Source: a bacterium | GTDB lineage: Bacteria; ARS69 | Reading direction: 5' to 3' | NCBI GenBank assembly: GCA_025774805.1 | Contig: JALGZR010000008.1 | Span: 22,604 to 86,603 of the forward strand | Length of the DNA stretch: 64,000 nt | Shown here: one piece after another, positions 1 to 9,906 of the stretch | How positions within the stretch are numbered: position 1 is the first letter of the stretch | Layout: each line of letters starts with the position of its first letter | Notes under the pieces: model-generated | Told to the model about the DNA's origin: nothing | Seen by the model: only the letters and a program-made list of their open reading frames with translations | The model's database searches: none | Program-made: the position numbers and the translations under genes

Positions 1-2
1 AC

Positions 3-1322
3 CGGCGCGCCATCGGCGCCCACCTCGCGGTTCTCGCTCTTCTGACCCTTCTGGGGATCGCGGCGGCGAGCCTGCTCGTCCGGATCTATGCCCGGGACTG
101 GGAGAAGGACCCGGAGGGGTTCTCGTTCGCCGTGTTCCTCCTGCGGATTCTCTTCCCCTCGCTGCTCTTCGCGGGAGGAGCCGCGCTGACCGCAGCCGCA
201 CTGAACGCCCGTCGCCACTTCGTGGTGCCCGCGCTCTCCCCGATCCTCCTGAATGTCTTCTTCCTGCTGGGCGCGGCGGCCGCGCTGCCGTTCGGCACCC
301 TCGAGGAGCGGGCCGTTCTCTTCTCGATCGGAGGACTCGTCGGGGGGCTCGCGGCCTGGATCGTGCAGTTCCCGAAGGCGAGATCCCTGGGAGTGCCCCT
401 TCTGCCGGCGTGGAGACCGACGGATCCCGACGTGATCCGCATGGCTCGGCTGATGCTTCCGGGACTGGTGGCGCTCGGCGTGACGCAGCTCAATCTCTTC
501 GTCGACACGCTTCTCGCCCTCCGCCTGGAGGAGGGATCGCTGACGGCCCTGCGGCTGGCGAACCGGGTCACGATTCTTCCGCTCGGAGTGATCGGGGTCG
601 CCGTCTCCACCGCGTCGCTGCCCGCGCTGGCGCTGCGGGCCGCCCGCGACGACCGGCCCGCTCTCCTCGACGCGCTCGGACACACGATCCGACTTCTCCT
701 TACGCTGCTGGTTCCGGCCGGAGTCGGGTTGATCCTTCTCGCCGAGCCGATCGTCACCCTCCTCTTCCAGTACGGGGAGTTCTCGGCGGAGCGGTCGACC
801 CCGATGACGGTGGGGGCGATGCGCATCTACGCGCTGGGACTGCCCGCGTACGGCCTGGTCAAGGGACTGGCGCAGGGGTTCTACTCGGTGCAGGACACGA
901 AGACGCCGGTGAAGATCGCCGCCGTCGCCACCGTCGTGAACATCGGGCTCAATCTGGTGCTGATGGGTCCCTTCGGGCTGCAGGGCCTCGCGCTGGCCAC
1001 GGTGCTCGCGGCGTACCTGAACGTGAGTCTCCTGTTCTGGCAGCTCGGGCGCCGCGTGGGGCGCCCCCCCCGGGGAGCGGTCCGGCGTGCCGTGACCCGC
1101 TCTCTGATCGCGAGCGTGGCGCTGGCCGCGGCCGGATGGGCCGGGCTCGGGCTCGCGGAGCAGTTCGTCGTCGGCGGCTCCATTCTCGAGCGGGGCGCGC
1201 GGGTGTTTCTGGCGATCGGAGCGGCGCTCGCCGCGCTCCTCGCCGCCTACCGGGCGATGGGGCACGAGGAGATGCGCGAGGTCCTGGAGAGCCTTCCGGG
1301 TCGGAGAGGAGGGACCCGATGA
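3..1322 (+). CDS. murJ: Lipid II flippase MurJ/MviN (5' partial)
   Basis: Frame is open from the window edge; polytopic membrane protein with MviN-like segments (RILFPSLLFAGGAALTAAALNARRHF, FVDTLLALRL, GLVKGLAQGFYSVQDTKTPVKIA). The tracked GTG at 132 is internal. Confidence 0.9.
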   Translation, partial: RRAIGAHLAVLALLTLLGIAAASLLVRIYARDWEKDPEGFSFAVFLLRILFPSLLFAGGAALTAAALNARRHFVVPALSPILLNVFFLLGAAAALPFGTLEERAVLFSIGGLVGGLAAWIVQFPKARSLGVPLLPAWRPTDPDVIRMARLMLPGLVALGVTQLNLFVDTLLALRLEEGSLTALRLANRVTILPLGVIGVAVSTASLPALALRAARDDRPALLDALGHTIRLLLTLLVPAGVGLILLAEPIVTLLFQYGEFSAERSTPMTVGAMRIYALGLPAYGLVKGLAQGFYSVQDTKTPVKIAAVATVVNIGLNLVLMGPFGLQGLALATVLAAYLNVSLLFWQLGRRVGRPPRGAVRRAVTRSLIASVALAAAGWAGLGLAEQFVVGGSILERGARVFLAIGAALAALLAAYRAMGHEEMREVLESLPGRRGGTR

Positions 1323-3166
1323 GCCGCGGGGAGACGAGGGCGAAGCGGCGGGAGCGTCTGGCCGAGAGCGCGCGCCGTCTCCCGGCCAAGCCCGGCGCGT
1401 ACCTCTTCGTGAACCCCGCCGGACGGGTGATCTACGTGGGAAAGGCAAAATCGCTCCGGGCGCGCGTCCGGTCGTACTTCGGGAAGCCCGCCGACCTCAC
1501 CGCCAAGGTCCGGCGCACCGTCGAGGCGACGCACGACATCCAGTTCATCGTAACGCGCTCGGAGATGGAGGCGTTCCTGCTCGAGTACAACCTGATCAAG
1601 GAGCACCGACCGCGCTACAACATCGTGTATCGCGACGACAAACGGTATCCCTACGTCCGGGTCACCCTGGGAGAGAAGTTCCCCCGGGTCTTTCCGACCC
1701 GGAGAATCGAGGACGACGGATCCCGGTACTTCGGTCCCTACACCGACGTCGGTGCCATGCGCCGGACGCTGAGCATCCTGAGGTCGGTCTTTCCGCTTCC
1801 GACCTGCTCGATCCGACTCGAGGAGGGCATGTCGGAGCGGGGGTGCCTCGACTGGTACCTGGGGCGCTGCCTCGGTCCCTGCCGGGGCGACGTCGATCCG
1901 GACGAGTACCGCGCCATCGTCGAGGAAGTGATCCGCTTTCTGGCGGGAAAGCGCGAGGACGTCGTCGGGAAGCTCGAGCGGGACATGACGCGGGCGGCGC
2001 GCGACCTGCGCTTCGAGGACGCGGCAAAGCTCCGCGATCGCATCTTCTCCCTCCGTCGCACCGTCGCGAAGCAGCACGTGAGCATTCCGGGCGAAGGGAA
2101 CGTCGACGCTCTCGGGATCGAGCGACTCGGACGCACGGCGATCGGAGTCCTGATCCAGCTCCGGAACGGACGCGTCATCGGACGGGAACGTCTCGAAATC
2201 GGCTGCACTCCGGAGGACTCCGAGAGCGAGCTCGTGCGCGGTCTGCTCCTCGGCTTCTACGAGTCGCGCGAGACCGTGCCGCCCGACATCCTCGTTCCCG
2301 CCGAACCGGCCGACCCGGCTCTGTTGGGCGCGTGGCTGACCGGCAAGGCGGGGGCGAAGGTCCGTCTCCGGATCCCGAAGCGGGGCCGGCGGCGCCGACT
2401 CGTCGAGATGGCCGAGGAGAACGCGAGCGTCGCGCTCGCCGGGGAGGCGGGCGAGGGGGCGGGGGGGGAAGGGGCTCTGACGGAGACGCGCGAGCTGGCC
2501 CAGGCACTCGGTCTGCCCGATCCGCCGCGACGAATCGAGGGCTTCGACGTCTCCACCATCCAGGGAACCGACACGTACGCCTCCATGGTCGTGTTCGAGG
2601 ACGGCGTGCCGGCGAAGAGCGAGTACCGCACGTTCCGCATCCGGGAGGCCCCGAGACGGGACGATCCGCGGTCGATCGAGGAGGCGGTGCGGCGCCGCTC
2701 GCGGAGGATCCGGGCGGGCTGGGTCGCCCCCGACCTCCTGGTCATCGACGGCGGGCCGACGCAGCTGGGCGGAGCGACGCGGGCCCTCGAGGCGGCGGGC
2801 CTCGATGCCCTTCCCGTCGTTGCCCTCGCGAAGCGGGAGGAGCTCGTCTTTCGACGGGGGCGCACCGAGCCCCTGCGATTGCCCCGGGAGTCGGGAGCCC
2901 TGAAGCTGCTGCAACGCGTGAGGGACGAGTCGCACCGCTTCGCGCTGCGCGCCCACCGGCGACGGCGCGGAGGTCGGATCGCCGCGAGCGCGCTCGACGA
3001 GGTCCCGGGAATCGGGCCCCGGCGACGGCGGCTTCTCCTCGAGCGCTTCGGATCGGTGGCACGGATCCGGGAAGCGGGGTTCGAGGAGCTCGCGGCGGTC
3101 CCCGGGATCGGGAGGCAGATCGCCCTGGCCCTCTGGACCCACCTCGGCGGGGCGGAGGAGACATGA
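1319..3166 (+). CDS. uvrC: Excinuclease ABC subunit C
   Basis: ATGA overlap with murJ; GIY-YIG domain (PGAYLFVNPAGRVIYVGKAKSLRARVRSYF), UVR motif, C-terminal HhH. The ORF-track start at 410 is too long. Confidence 0.96.
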   Translation: MSRGETRAKRRERLAESARRLPAKPGAYLFVNPAGRVIYVGKAKSLRARVRSYFGKPADLTAKVRRTVEATHDIQFIVTRSEMEAFLLEYNLIKEHRPRYNIVYRDDKRYPYVRVTLGEKFPRVFPTRRIEDDGSRYFGPYTDVGAMRRTLSILRSVFPLPTCSIRLEEGMSERGCLDWYLGRCLGPCRGDVDPDEYRAIVEEVIRFLAGKREDVVGKLERDMTRAARDLRFEDAAKLRDRIFSLRRTVAKQHVSIPGEGNVDALGIERLGRTAIGVLIQLRNGRVIGRERLEIGCTPEDSESELVRGLLLGFYESRETVPPDILVPAEPADPALLGAWLTGKAGAKVRLRIPKRGRRRRLVEMAEENASVALAGEAGEGAGGEGALTETRELAQALGLPDPPRRIEGFDVSTIQGTDTYASMVVFEDGVPAKSEYRTFRIREAPRRDDPRSIEEAVRRRSRRIRAGWVAPDLLVIDGGPTQLGGATRALEAAGLDALPVVALAKREELVFRRGRTEPLRLPRESGALKLLQRVRDESHRFALRAHRRRRGGRIAASALDEVPGIGPRRRRLLLERFGSVARIREAGFEELAAVPGIGRQIALALWTHLGGAEET

Positions 3167-3693
3167 GGCTCGGCCACGTCGCGGTCCGGGGGCGCGGCCT
3201 CGTCGTGCACGCCTGGGGCTCGGACCGGGGGCTCGCCGCGACCCGCCTCGGAGAGGTTCCGGACGAGGCGACGCGGCTCGGGGGGCAACCCTCCGAGGGA
3301 CTCGTGATCGCGGAGCCGGACGAGCCGCTCCGGGAGCTCGCCCACGCGCTGGCCGGGTACCTCCGCGGTCGACCCCTGGAGTGGGACGGGAGCATCGACC
3401 TTCGGGGAACGAGCGCGTTCCAGAGCGAGGTCTACTCCGAGGTGAGGAGAATCCCGTACGGAGAGTCGGCGACCTACGGCGAGATCGCGCGCCGGATCGG
3501 CCGACCGAGCTCCGTTCGCGCAGTCGGTAACGCGCTCCACCGGAATCCGCTCCCCCTCGTGGTTCCGTGCCACCGCGTGCTGCGCGAGGGGGGCGGACTG
3601 GGAGGCTTCGCGGGGGGGACGGCGCTGAAGCGTCGACTGCTCGCACTCGAGCGGGGGCAAATCGAGCTCGGACTCGAGGAGTGGGAGCGATGA
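3163..3693 (+). CDS. ogt: Methylated-DNA--[protein]-cysteine S-methyltransferase
   Basis: PCHRV active-site motif, [21 protein letters not shown] overlap with uvrC. Confidence 0.93.
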   Translation: MRLGHVAVRGRGLVVHAWGSDRGLAATRLGEVPDEATRLGGQPSEGLVIAEPDEPLRELAHALAGYLRGRPLEWDGSIDLRGTSAFQSEVYSEVRRIPYGESATYGEIARRIGRPSSVRAVGNALHRNPLPLVVPCHRVLREGGGLGGFAGGTALKRRLLALERGQIELGLEEWER

Positions 3694-4616
3694 GGATCAC
3701 GACCTGCGCCGGGCTCTACCTGGAGGAGCTCGGAATCGAACGGGGACTCTCGGCGAATACGCTCGACGCCTACCGTCGCGATCTCGAGATCTACTCCCGA
3801 CACCTGAGCCGGGCCGGCATCGAGGAGGTCGCCGACGTCGGTCCGGACGTCGTGTCCGGTTTCCTGCGACGCGAACGGCGGGCGGGGAGAAGTCCGGCCA
3901 CCGTGGGCCGGCGTCTCTCCGCCATCCGCGGACTGCACCGGTATGCGGTGGCGACGGGTGTCGCGCCGGACGATCCGACGAGCGAGGTCGTCGGTCCGAG
4001 AAAGGTCCGGCGCCTGCCCGACGCCTTGACCGTGCCCGAAGTGGAGCGGCTCCTCGCGTCTCCATCGGGGCGGGAGCCGCTGGCGCGGCGGGACCGCGCG
4101 CTCCTCGAGTTCGCCTACGCGACGGGGGTGCGGGCGTCCGAGGCCGTGGCGACCGACCTCGCGGATCTGGAGGACGATCCGGAGCTGCTCCGCGTGCGGG
4201 GAAAGGGAAGTGTGGAGCGATGGGTTCCGGTGGGCCGACCCGCCCGAAAGGCGATCGAGGCGTGGGTGGCGGGAGGGCGGTCCGGTCTCCTTCGGGGGCG
4301 CGCGGAGCCGGCGCTCTTTCTCAACGGTCGGGGGCGACGTCTGTCACGCACGGGTCTCTGGATGATCGTCAGACGTCACGCGAAGGCCGCGGGAATCACT
4401 CGCCGGGTGTCCCCCCACACGCTCCGCCACTCGTTCGCCACGCACCTGCTGGAGGGGGGAGCCGATCTCCGCGTCGTTCAGGAGCTGCTGGGCCACGCCG
4501 ATCTCACGACGACTCAGGTCTACACGCGCGTCGACACGACGTACCTGACCGAGGTGCATCGCACGTTTCACCCACGCGGCGGGGGGAGCCGGGTGCCGCG
4601 CGGGCCGAGCGCTTGA
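3690..4616 (+). CDS. xerD: Tyrosine recombinase XerC/XerD
   Basis: N-terminal SAM-like domain; catalytic [12 protein letters not shown] and [14 protein letters not shown] motifs. XerC versus XerD not resolved. Confidence 0.9.
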   Translation: MRITTCAGLYLEELGIERGLSANTLDAYRRDLEIYSRHLSRAGIEEVADVGPDVVSGFLRRERRAGRSPATVGRRLSAIRGLHRYAVATGVAPDDPTSEVVGPRKVRRLPDALTVPEVERLLASPSGREPLARRDRALLEFAYATGVRASEAVATDLADLEDDPELLRVRGKGSVERWVPVGRPARKAIEAWVAGGRSGLLRGRAEPALFLNGRGRRLSRTGLWMIVRRHAKAAGITRRVSPHTLRHSFATHLLEGGADLRVVQELLGHADLTTTQVYTRVDTTYLTEVHRTFHPRGGGSRVPRGPSA

Positions 4617-4641
4617 CGCCCATCCGTCCGCTGTCTAGGGT
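4613..4641 (+). promoter_or_regulatory. Sigma70-type promoter upstream of scpA
   Basis: TTGACG-17 bp-TAGGGT. Confidence 0.5.
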
Positions 4642-4694
4642 GACGCAATGCGCTCCGGACGCCGCATCACGCGCCCCGACGCAGGAGCCTCCGC

Positions 4695-5498
4695 ATGTCG
4701 TCTTCGAGTCCGTCTCCCGAGCCGGCCGCCCGGGTGAGTCCTCCCGACCCCGTCGAGGGGAACGGGTACCGGGTCCGCCTCGACGAGTTCGAGGGCCCAC
4801 TGGACCTCCTCCTCCACCTGATCAGGGAGGAGGAGGTGGACATCTACGACATCCCGATCGCGCGGATCACCGATCAGTACTTGGATTCGATCGGGGACGT
4901 GGAGACGCTCGATCTGGATCGCGCCGGGGAGTACCTGCTGATGGCCGCGACGCTCATGCGCATCAAGGCCAAGATGCTGATTCCGCGGGATCCGGAGGAG
5001 GAGGAGGAGGAAGAGATCGATCCGCGGGCCGAGCTCGTCCGGCGACTGCTCGAGTACCGCGAATTCAAGCGGATCGCCGAGGACCTGGGCGATCGCCAGG
5101 AGGCGTGGCGAGGCGTGTTCGGCCGCGGGGTCGCGGCTCTCGGGGAGGACGACGGAAACGGCCTCGTCGATCCCGGGATCTCGCTCATCGACATCTTCCG
5201 TGCGTTCCGGGGAGTCCTCGACCGGATGGAGCGGGACGCCGCGTACGAGATGGAGACGGAGGAGTACTCCGTCGACGAGCAGATGGAGTTCATCCGCTCC
5301 TCCTGCCTTAGAGCCCCCGAGGGGCTGCCCTTCAGTCGTCTGTTCGAAGGGGTGAGGTCACGGAATCTGGTCATCACCACGTTTCTCGCTCTTCTCGAGT
5401 TGATTCGCGAGCGGGAGATCCTGGCGGTGCAGGCCGAGCGTTTCGGAGAGATCTGGCTGCGATACTCCACGGAGGTCACCGGCGCGAATGAACCCTGA
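4695..5498 (+). CDS. scpA: Segregation and condensation protein A
   Basis: YRVRLDEFEGPLDLLLHLIREEEVDIYDIPIARIT motif. Confidence 0.95.
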   Translation: MSSSSPSPEPAARVSPPDPVEGNGYRVRLDEFEGPLDLLLHLIREEEVDIYDIPIARITDQYLDSIGDVETLDLDRAGEYLLMAATLMRIKAKMLIPRDPEEEEEEEIDPRAELVRRLLEYREFKRIAEDLGDRQEAWRGVFGRGVAALGEDDGNGLVDPGISLIDIFRAFRGVLDRMERDAAYEMETEEYSVDEQMEFIRSSCLRAPEGLPFSRLFEGVRSRNLVITTFLALLELIREREILAVQAERFGEIWLRYSTEVTGANEP

Positions 5499-6285
5499 GC
5501 CGCACGAGACCGAGTCGCCCGACAGGACCCTCCCTGCGGGCGAAGAGCCGATGGCGGCGTCCCCCGAGACCGAGGCGAGCCCGAAGGCGGGACCCGCTTC
5601 GACCGCAGCGGCGGAGGAGAGCGCCGAAGAGCGGGAGCGACGGGTCGAACGAAAGGTCGAGGCGCTGCTCTTCTCCTGCGAGGTGCCGCTGACCACGCGT
5701 CGTCTCCTCGCGCTCACGGGATCGGGCAAGGCGGAGATCCTCGCCGCGATCGACCGCCTCAACGTCTTCTACGGAGAGACGGGACGCGCGTTCCGGATCA
5801 GCCCCCTGGGCGGCGGATTCCAGGTGGTCACCCTTCCGGAGCACGCTTGCCTTCTCACGAAGCTCCACAAGGAGCGGATCCCCACCCGACTGTCGCGGGC
5901 CGCGCTGGAGACGCTCTCGATCATCGCGTTCAAACAGCCCGTGACCCGGGCGGAGATCGACGCGATCCGGGGGGTGAGCGCCAGCGACGGGGTGCTGCGA
6001 CATCTGATCGAGCGGAAGCTCGCGCGGATCGCGGGTCGGGCGGAGGCTCCGGGACGCCCCCTCCTCTACGGCACGACCCGGGAGTTCCTCGCCTACTTCG
6101 GTCTGTCGAACGTCACCGACCTCCCCCGCACCGACGAGCTCGACGCGCTTCTCGCCGGTGAGGTCCCCGCCTCCCCCGAGCCCGATGAGGTGGGCCCCGG
6201 GGAGGACGGTGAGCTCTTCCCGGCGGAACACCGGTCTCACTCCGGAGAGGAGTCGGACGATCATGAGCGCGCCCCTTCGCCTTAA
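5488..6285 (+). CDS. scpB: Segregation and condensation protein B
   Basis: Winged-helix ScpB motifs (LSRAALETLSIIAFKQPVTRAEIDAIRGV); follows scpA. Confidence 0.94.
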   Translation: MNPEPHETESPDRTLPAGEEPMAASPETEASPKAGPASTAAAEESAEERERRVERKVEALLFSCEVPLTTRRLLALTGSGKAEILAAIDRLNVFYGETGRAFRISPLGGGFQVVTLPEHACLLTKLHKERIPTRLSRAALETLSIIAFKQPVTRAEIDAIRGVSASDGVLRHLIERKLARIAGRAEAPGRPLLYGTTREFLAYFGLSNVTDLPRTDELDALLAGEVPASPEPDEVGPGEDGELFPAEHRSHSGEESDDHERAPSP

Positions 6286-7021
6286 CCGGTTCCTCGCCGC
6301 GGCGGGGGTGGCCTCGCGTCGGCGGTGCGACGACTTCATTCGTCGGGGTCGGGTCACCGTCAACGGAACTCCGATCGTCGAGCTCGGAACGCGTGTCGAT
6401 CCCGAACACGACGAGGTCGCGGTCGACGGCGTGCGGGTCGAACCTCCGCGCGACCGGCGGACTCTGGCCCTGCACAAACCCCCCGAGGTGCTCGTGGCCG
6501 CGACCGATTCCCGCGGACGCGCGACGGTGGCGGATCTGCTGAACGACGTTCCGGGGCGGGTCTTCCCGGTCGGACGCCTCGACTATCGGAGCGAGGGCCT
6601 TCTCCTCTTCACAAACGACGGAGACCTCGCGTACCGTCTCACCCACCCGCGCTTCAAGGTCGAGAAGCTGTACCTCGTCGACGTCGCGGGGACCGTTTCG
6701 CCAGGCGTCATCGAAGGTCTGCGTCGGGGCGTGATGCTGGAGGACGGCCCGACCCAGCCGGCGCGGGTGCGGCTGCTCGATCGGCGGAAGCGCCACGACG
6801 TCCTGGAGATCGAGCTGCGGGAGGGACGCAAGCGGCAGATCCGCCGCATGCTCGCCGTGTTCGGACACGAGATCCGGAGGCTGCGAAGGGTGCGCTTCGG
6901 TCCGATCGAGCTGGGCGGTCTGCCGCCGGGCCTTTGGAGATCCCTCGCGGCCGCGGAGGTTCTCGAGTTGAGACGGGCGGTCGGGCTCGCGGACGGAGAG
7001 GGGGAAGGGGGCCGATCGTGA
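6263..7021 (+). CDS. RluB/RsuA-family rRNA pseudouridine synthase
   Basis: S4 domain (LNRFLAAAGVASRRRCDDFI) and VGRLDYRSEGLLLFTNDGDLAYRLTHPRF catalytic motif. Confidence 0.93.
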   Translation: MSAPLRLNRFLAAAGVASRRRCDDFIRRGRVTVNGTPIVELGTRVDPEHDEVAVDGVRVEPPRDRRTLALHKPPEVLVAATDSRGRATVADLLNDVPGRVFPVGRLDYRSEGLLLFTNDGDLAYRLTHPRFKVEKLYLVDVAGTVSPGVIEGLRRGVMLEDGPTQPARVRLLDRRKRHDVLEIELREGRKRQIRRMLAVFGHEIRRLRRVRFGPIELGGLPPGLWRSLAAAEVLELRRAVGLADGEGEGGRS

Positions 7022-7048
7022 TCCTCTGGCCGCGCCCCGCCTGAGCGC

Positions 7049-8341
7049 ATGACGCGATCCTCTTCCCGCCTCAGCGGTCGGTTCTCCCCGCCGGGGGACA
7101 AATCACTCTCGCATCGGGCGCTCCTGTTCGCCGCGCTGGCGGGAGGGGAGACGGAGCTGACCGACCTGAATCCGGGGGCGGACGTCCAGTCGACGGCGGA
7201 CGCGCTCCGGGCGCTCGGGGTGGAGGTGGCCCGCCGCGGCCGTCACTGGCGAGTGCGGAGCGACGGGTTCGCGTCGCTGCGCCGGCCGCGGGCCGGGATC
7301 GACTGCGGCAACTCGGGCACGACGATGCGCCTGCTGGCGGGGGTGCTCGCGGGCTGTCCGTTCGCGAGCCGGCTCACGGGCGACGACTCGCTGTCGGCGC
7401 GTCCCATGGGTCGGATCGTTCGCCCGCTTCTCGGGATGGGCGCGGACATCGACGGTCGCGAGTCGCGCGGCCGGGTTCTCCCTCCGCTCCGGATCCGCGG
7501 CGGGGACCTGCGGGCCCTCCACCATCGCTCCCGGGTGGCGAGCGCGCAGGTCAAGTCGGCGGTGCTCCTGGCCGGCCTCGTCGGGGGCGTCTCCGTCGTG
7601 GCCACCGAGCCGCATCGCTCCCGGGACCACACCGAGCGGATGCTGCGGGCCATGGGGGCGCGCCTGCGCCGCGTGAAGGGCGGGGCCCGCCTCGATCCGG
7701 GGGGCGAGCTCCGACCGCCCGACGGCCGTGTCCCCGGCGATCCGTCGGCCGGGGCGTTCTTCGCAGCCGCGGCGGCGGCGCTCCCCGGTTCCGACCTCAC
7801 GCTCGCGGGGATCTGTCTGAACCCGACCCGCCTCGGCTTCTACCGGGCCTTGGCCCGGATGGGAGCCCGCACGGATCGGGTCGTCACCGGCACGTGGTGG
7901 GGAGAGCCGGTCGGAGACCTGCGGATCCGCGCCGCACCACTCGAGGGAATCCGCATTGCCGGCTCCTCCGTTCCCGCGCTCCTGGACGAGATTCCCGTGC
8001 TCGCCGTGCTCGCGGCGGGCGCCGCCCGGGGCCGGACCACGATCTCGGGGGCGGCCGAGCTCCGGGTGAAGGAGACCGATCGTCTCGCCGCCGTGGCCGA
8101 CGGTCTGACCGCGCTCGGCGCCCGGGTGACCGAACGGCCGGACGGTCTCCGGATCGAGGGGGGAGAGCTCCGGGGGGGCACCGTGGATTCCCGGGGCGAC
8201 CACCGGATCGCGATGGCGTTTCGCGTGGCGCGCCTTCTGTCCCCCGGACGCCTTCGCGTTCGGGGATCCGAGGCGACGAGAGTTTCCCACCCCTCCTTCG
8301 AGCGGGACTTGAGACGACTTCTGGCGGGGAGGGCCGAATGA
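7049..8341 (+). CDS. aroA: 3-phosphoshikimate 1-carboxyvinyltransferase
   Basis: GDKSLSHRALLFAALA, GNSGTTMRLLAGVLAG, KSAVLLAGL, LRVKETDR motifs. Confidence 0.96.
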   Translation: MTRSSSRLSGRFSPPGDKSLSHRALLFAALAGGETELTDLNPGADVQSTADALRALGVEVARRGRHWRVRSDGFASLRRPRAGIDCGNSGTTMRLLAGVLAGCPFASRLTGDDSLSARPMGRIVRPLLGMGADIDGRESRGRVLPPLRIRGGDLRALHHRSRVASAQVKSAVLLAGLVGGVSVVATEPHRSRDHTERMLRAMGARLRRVKGGARLDPGGELRPPDGRVPGDPSAGAFFAAAAAALPGSDLTLAGICLNPTRLGFYRALARMGARTDRVVTGTWWGEPVGDLRIRAAPLEGIRIAGSSVPALLDEIPVLAVLAAGAARGRTTISGAAELRVKETDRLAAVADGLTALGARVTERPDGLRIEGGELRGGTVDSRGDHRIAMAFRVARLLSPGRLRVRGSEATRVSHPSFERDLRRLLAGRAE

Positions 8342-9018
8342 GCCGATTCGTGGTGGCGATCGACGGTCCGGCCGGGGCGGGCAAGAGCACGACCGCACGC
8401 CGGGTGGCGGAGCGGCTGGGGTTTCTCTATCTCGACACGGGAGCCATGTACCGGGCCCTGACCTGGAAGGCACTGGAGGGGGGGATCGACCTCGCGGACG
8501 AGGAGGCGCTCGGGGAGCTGGCGGAGACGTCCCGGATCGACATCGATTCCGAAGGGCGGGGAGACCGCCTGCTCGTCGACGGCGACGACGTGACGGAGGA
8601 AATCCGCACCCCCGAGGTCTCGCGGGCGGTGTCCCACGTGGCGAAGGTTCCGGCCGTGCGCCGGGCGATGGTCCGACTCCAGCGGGCGATCGCCAACGAG
8701 GGGCGCTTCGTGGTCGAAGGTCGGGACATCGGCACGGTCGTGTTTCCCGACGCGGACGTGAAGGTCTATCTCGAGGCGTCTCTGGAAGAGCGCGCGGAGC
8801 GGCGGCGGCGCGAGCTCTCGGACCGGGGAGTGCAGCAGACCCATGGGGAGCTCGTCGAGGAGATCCGCCGCCGCGACGAGATCGACTCGGGCCGGGAGGA
8901 CAGCCCTCTGACCCGGGCCGACGACGCCGGCCCTCTCGATACGACCGGCCTCACGATCGAGGGGCAGGTGGACGAGGTGGTCCGCCGGGTGAGGGCGGCA
9001 CTCGAAGCGCAGCGCTAA
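8338..9018 (+). CDS. cmk: Cytidylate kinase
   Basis: AIDGPAGAGKSTTARRVAERLGFLYLDTGAMYRALT; ATGA overlap with aroA. Confidence 0.96.
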   Translation: MSRFVVAIDGPAGAGKSTTARRVAERLGFLYLDTGAMYRALTWKALEGGIDLADEEALGELAETSRIDIDSEGRGDRLLVDGDDVTEEIRTPEVSRAVSHVAKVPAVRRAMVRLQRAIANEGRFVVEGRDIGTVVFPDADVKVYLEASLEERAERRRRELSDRGVQQTHGELVEEIRRRDEIDSGREDSPLTRADDAGPLDTTGLTIEGQVDEVVRRVRAALEAQR

Positions 9019-9171
9019 ACGGCGTCTATCCTCAGGCTCCCCGGGGGACCGGGGAGGGGAAGGCCAGCCTCCGAAATGTCTCCCAAGGGGCCTTTTCCCC
9101 TTGGGCCGCCCGTCCCTCATCCAGTACCATGTCCGATTGGCTGGCCCACGAACGGAGGATTTCGCCCCGAG

Positions 9172-9906
9172 GTGAGTCTCTGGTACCGGTTCTGCCGGAG
9201 CCTGGTGTTCGCTCTCGGGCGGACTCTCTGGGGGCTCCGGTTGGAAGGAAGGGAGAACGTCCCCGCCACGGGACCCCTCCTCGTGACCTCCAACCACATC
9301 AGCTTGCTCGATCCGCCGATCTTGGGCTGCGTGTTCCCGCGCGAAGTGGGGTTCGTGGCCAAGCGTGAGCTGTTCGAGGTGCGCGGGCTCGGTGCGCTGA
9401 TTCGGTCGCTCAACGCGATTCCGGTCGACCGGGCTCGTCTCACCGTCACGACGCTGCGCGCCCTCGAGAGGTTTTTCTCGGCGGAGAAGGCGCTGGTCTA
9501 CTTCCCGGAGGGGACCCGCTCGAAGAGCGGTCGCCTCGGGAATCCGAAGGTCGGGATCGGGATGGTGCTGGACCGTTTTCCGGTCACCATCGTTCCGGTC
9601 CACATCGAAGGCACGAACTCTCTCCTCCGGTGCCTGTTCCGGCGGGAGCGAATGCGTGTGACCGTGGGTCGCCCGTATTCGCTCCCGAGGGAGGAGGGGG
9701 CCACCTCCGAGCGGCGGGAACGCTACCGTCGCACGGCGGAAGCGGTCATGGACCGGATCCGCCGACTGAAGGAGAGGGTCCCCCGTGCCGACGATCGGGA
9801 GACGGGTCCGCCGGCCGGGCGGGAGGACGAGGCCGCGATGCGCGGAATCGCCGATGCCGGCCGATCGGCCCCGAATACGAAGGAAGGGATGGAAACGAGC
9901 GAATGA
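9172..9906 (+). CDS. plsC: 1-acyl-sn-glycerol-3-phosphate acyltransferase
   Basis: Acyltransferase motifs (TSNHISLLDPPIL, FPEGTRSKSGRLG). GTG start at 9172 preferred over 9076. Confidence 0.88.
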   Translation: MSLWYRFCRSLVFALGRTLWGLRLEGRENVPATGPLLVTSNHISLLDPPILGCVFPREVGFVAKRELFEVRGLGALIRSLNAIPVDRARLTVTTLRALERFFSAEKALVYFPEGTRSKSGRLGNPKVGIGMVLDRFPVTIVPVHIEGTNSLLRCLFRRERMRVTVGRPYSLPREEGATSERRERYRRTAEAVMDRIRRLKERVPRADDRETGPPAGREDEAAMRGIADAGRSAPNTKEGMETSE

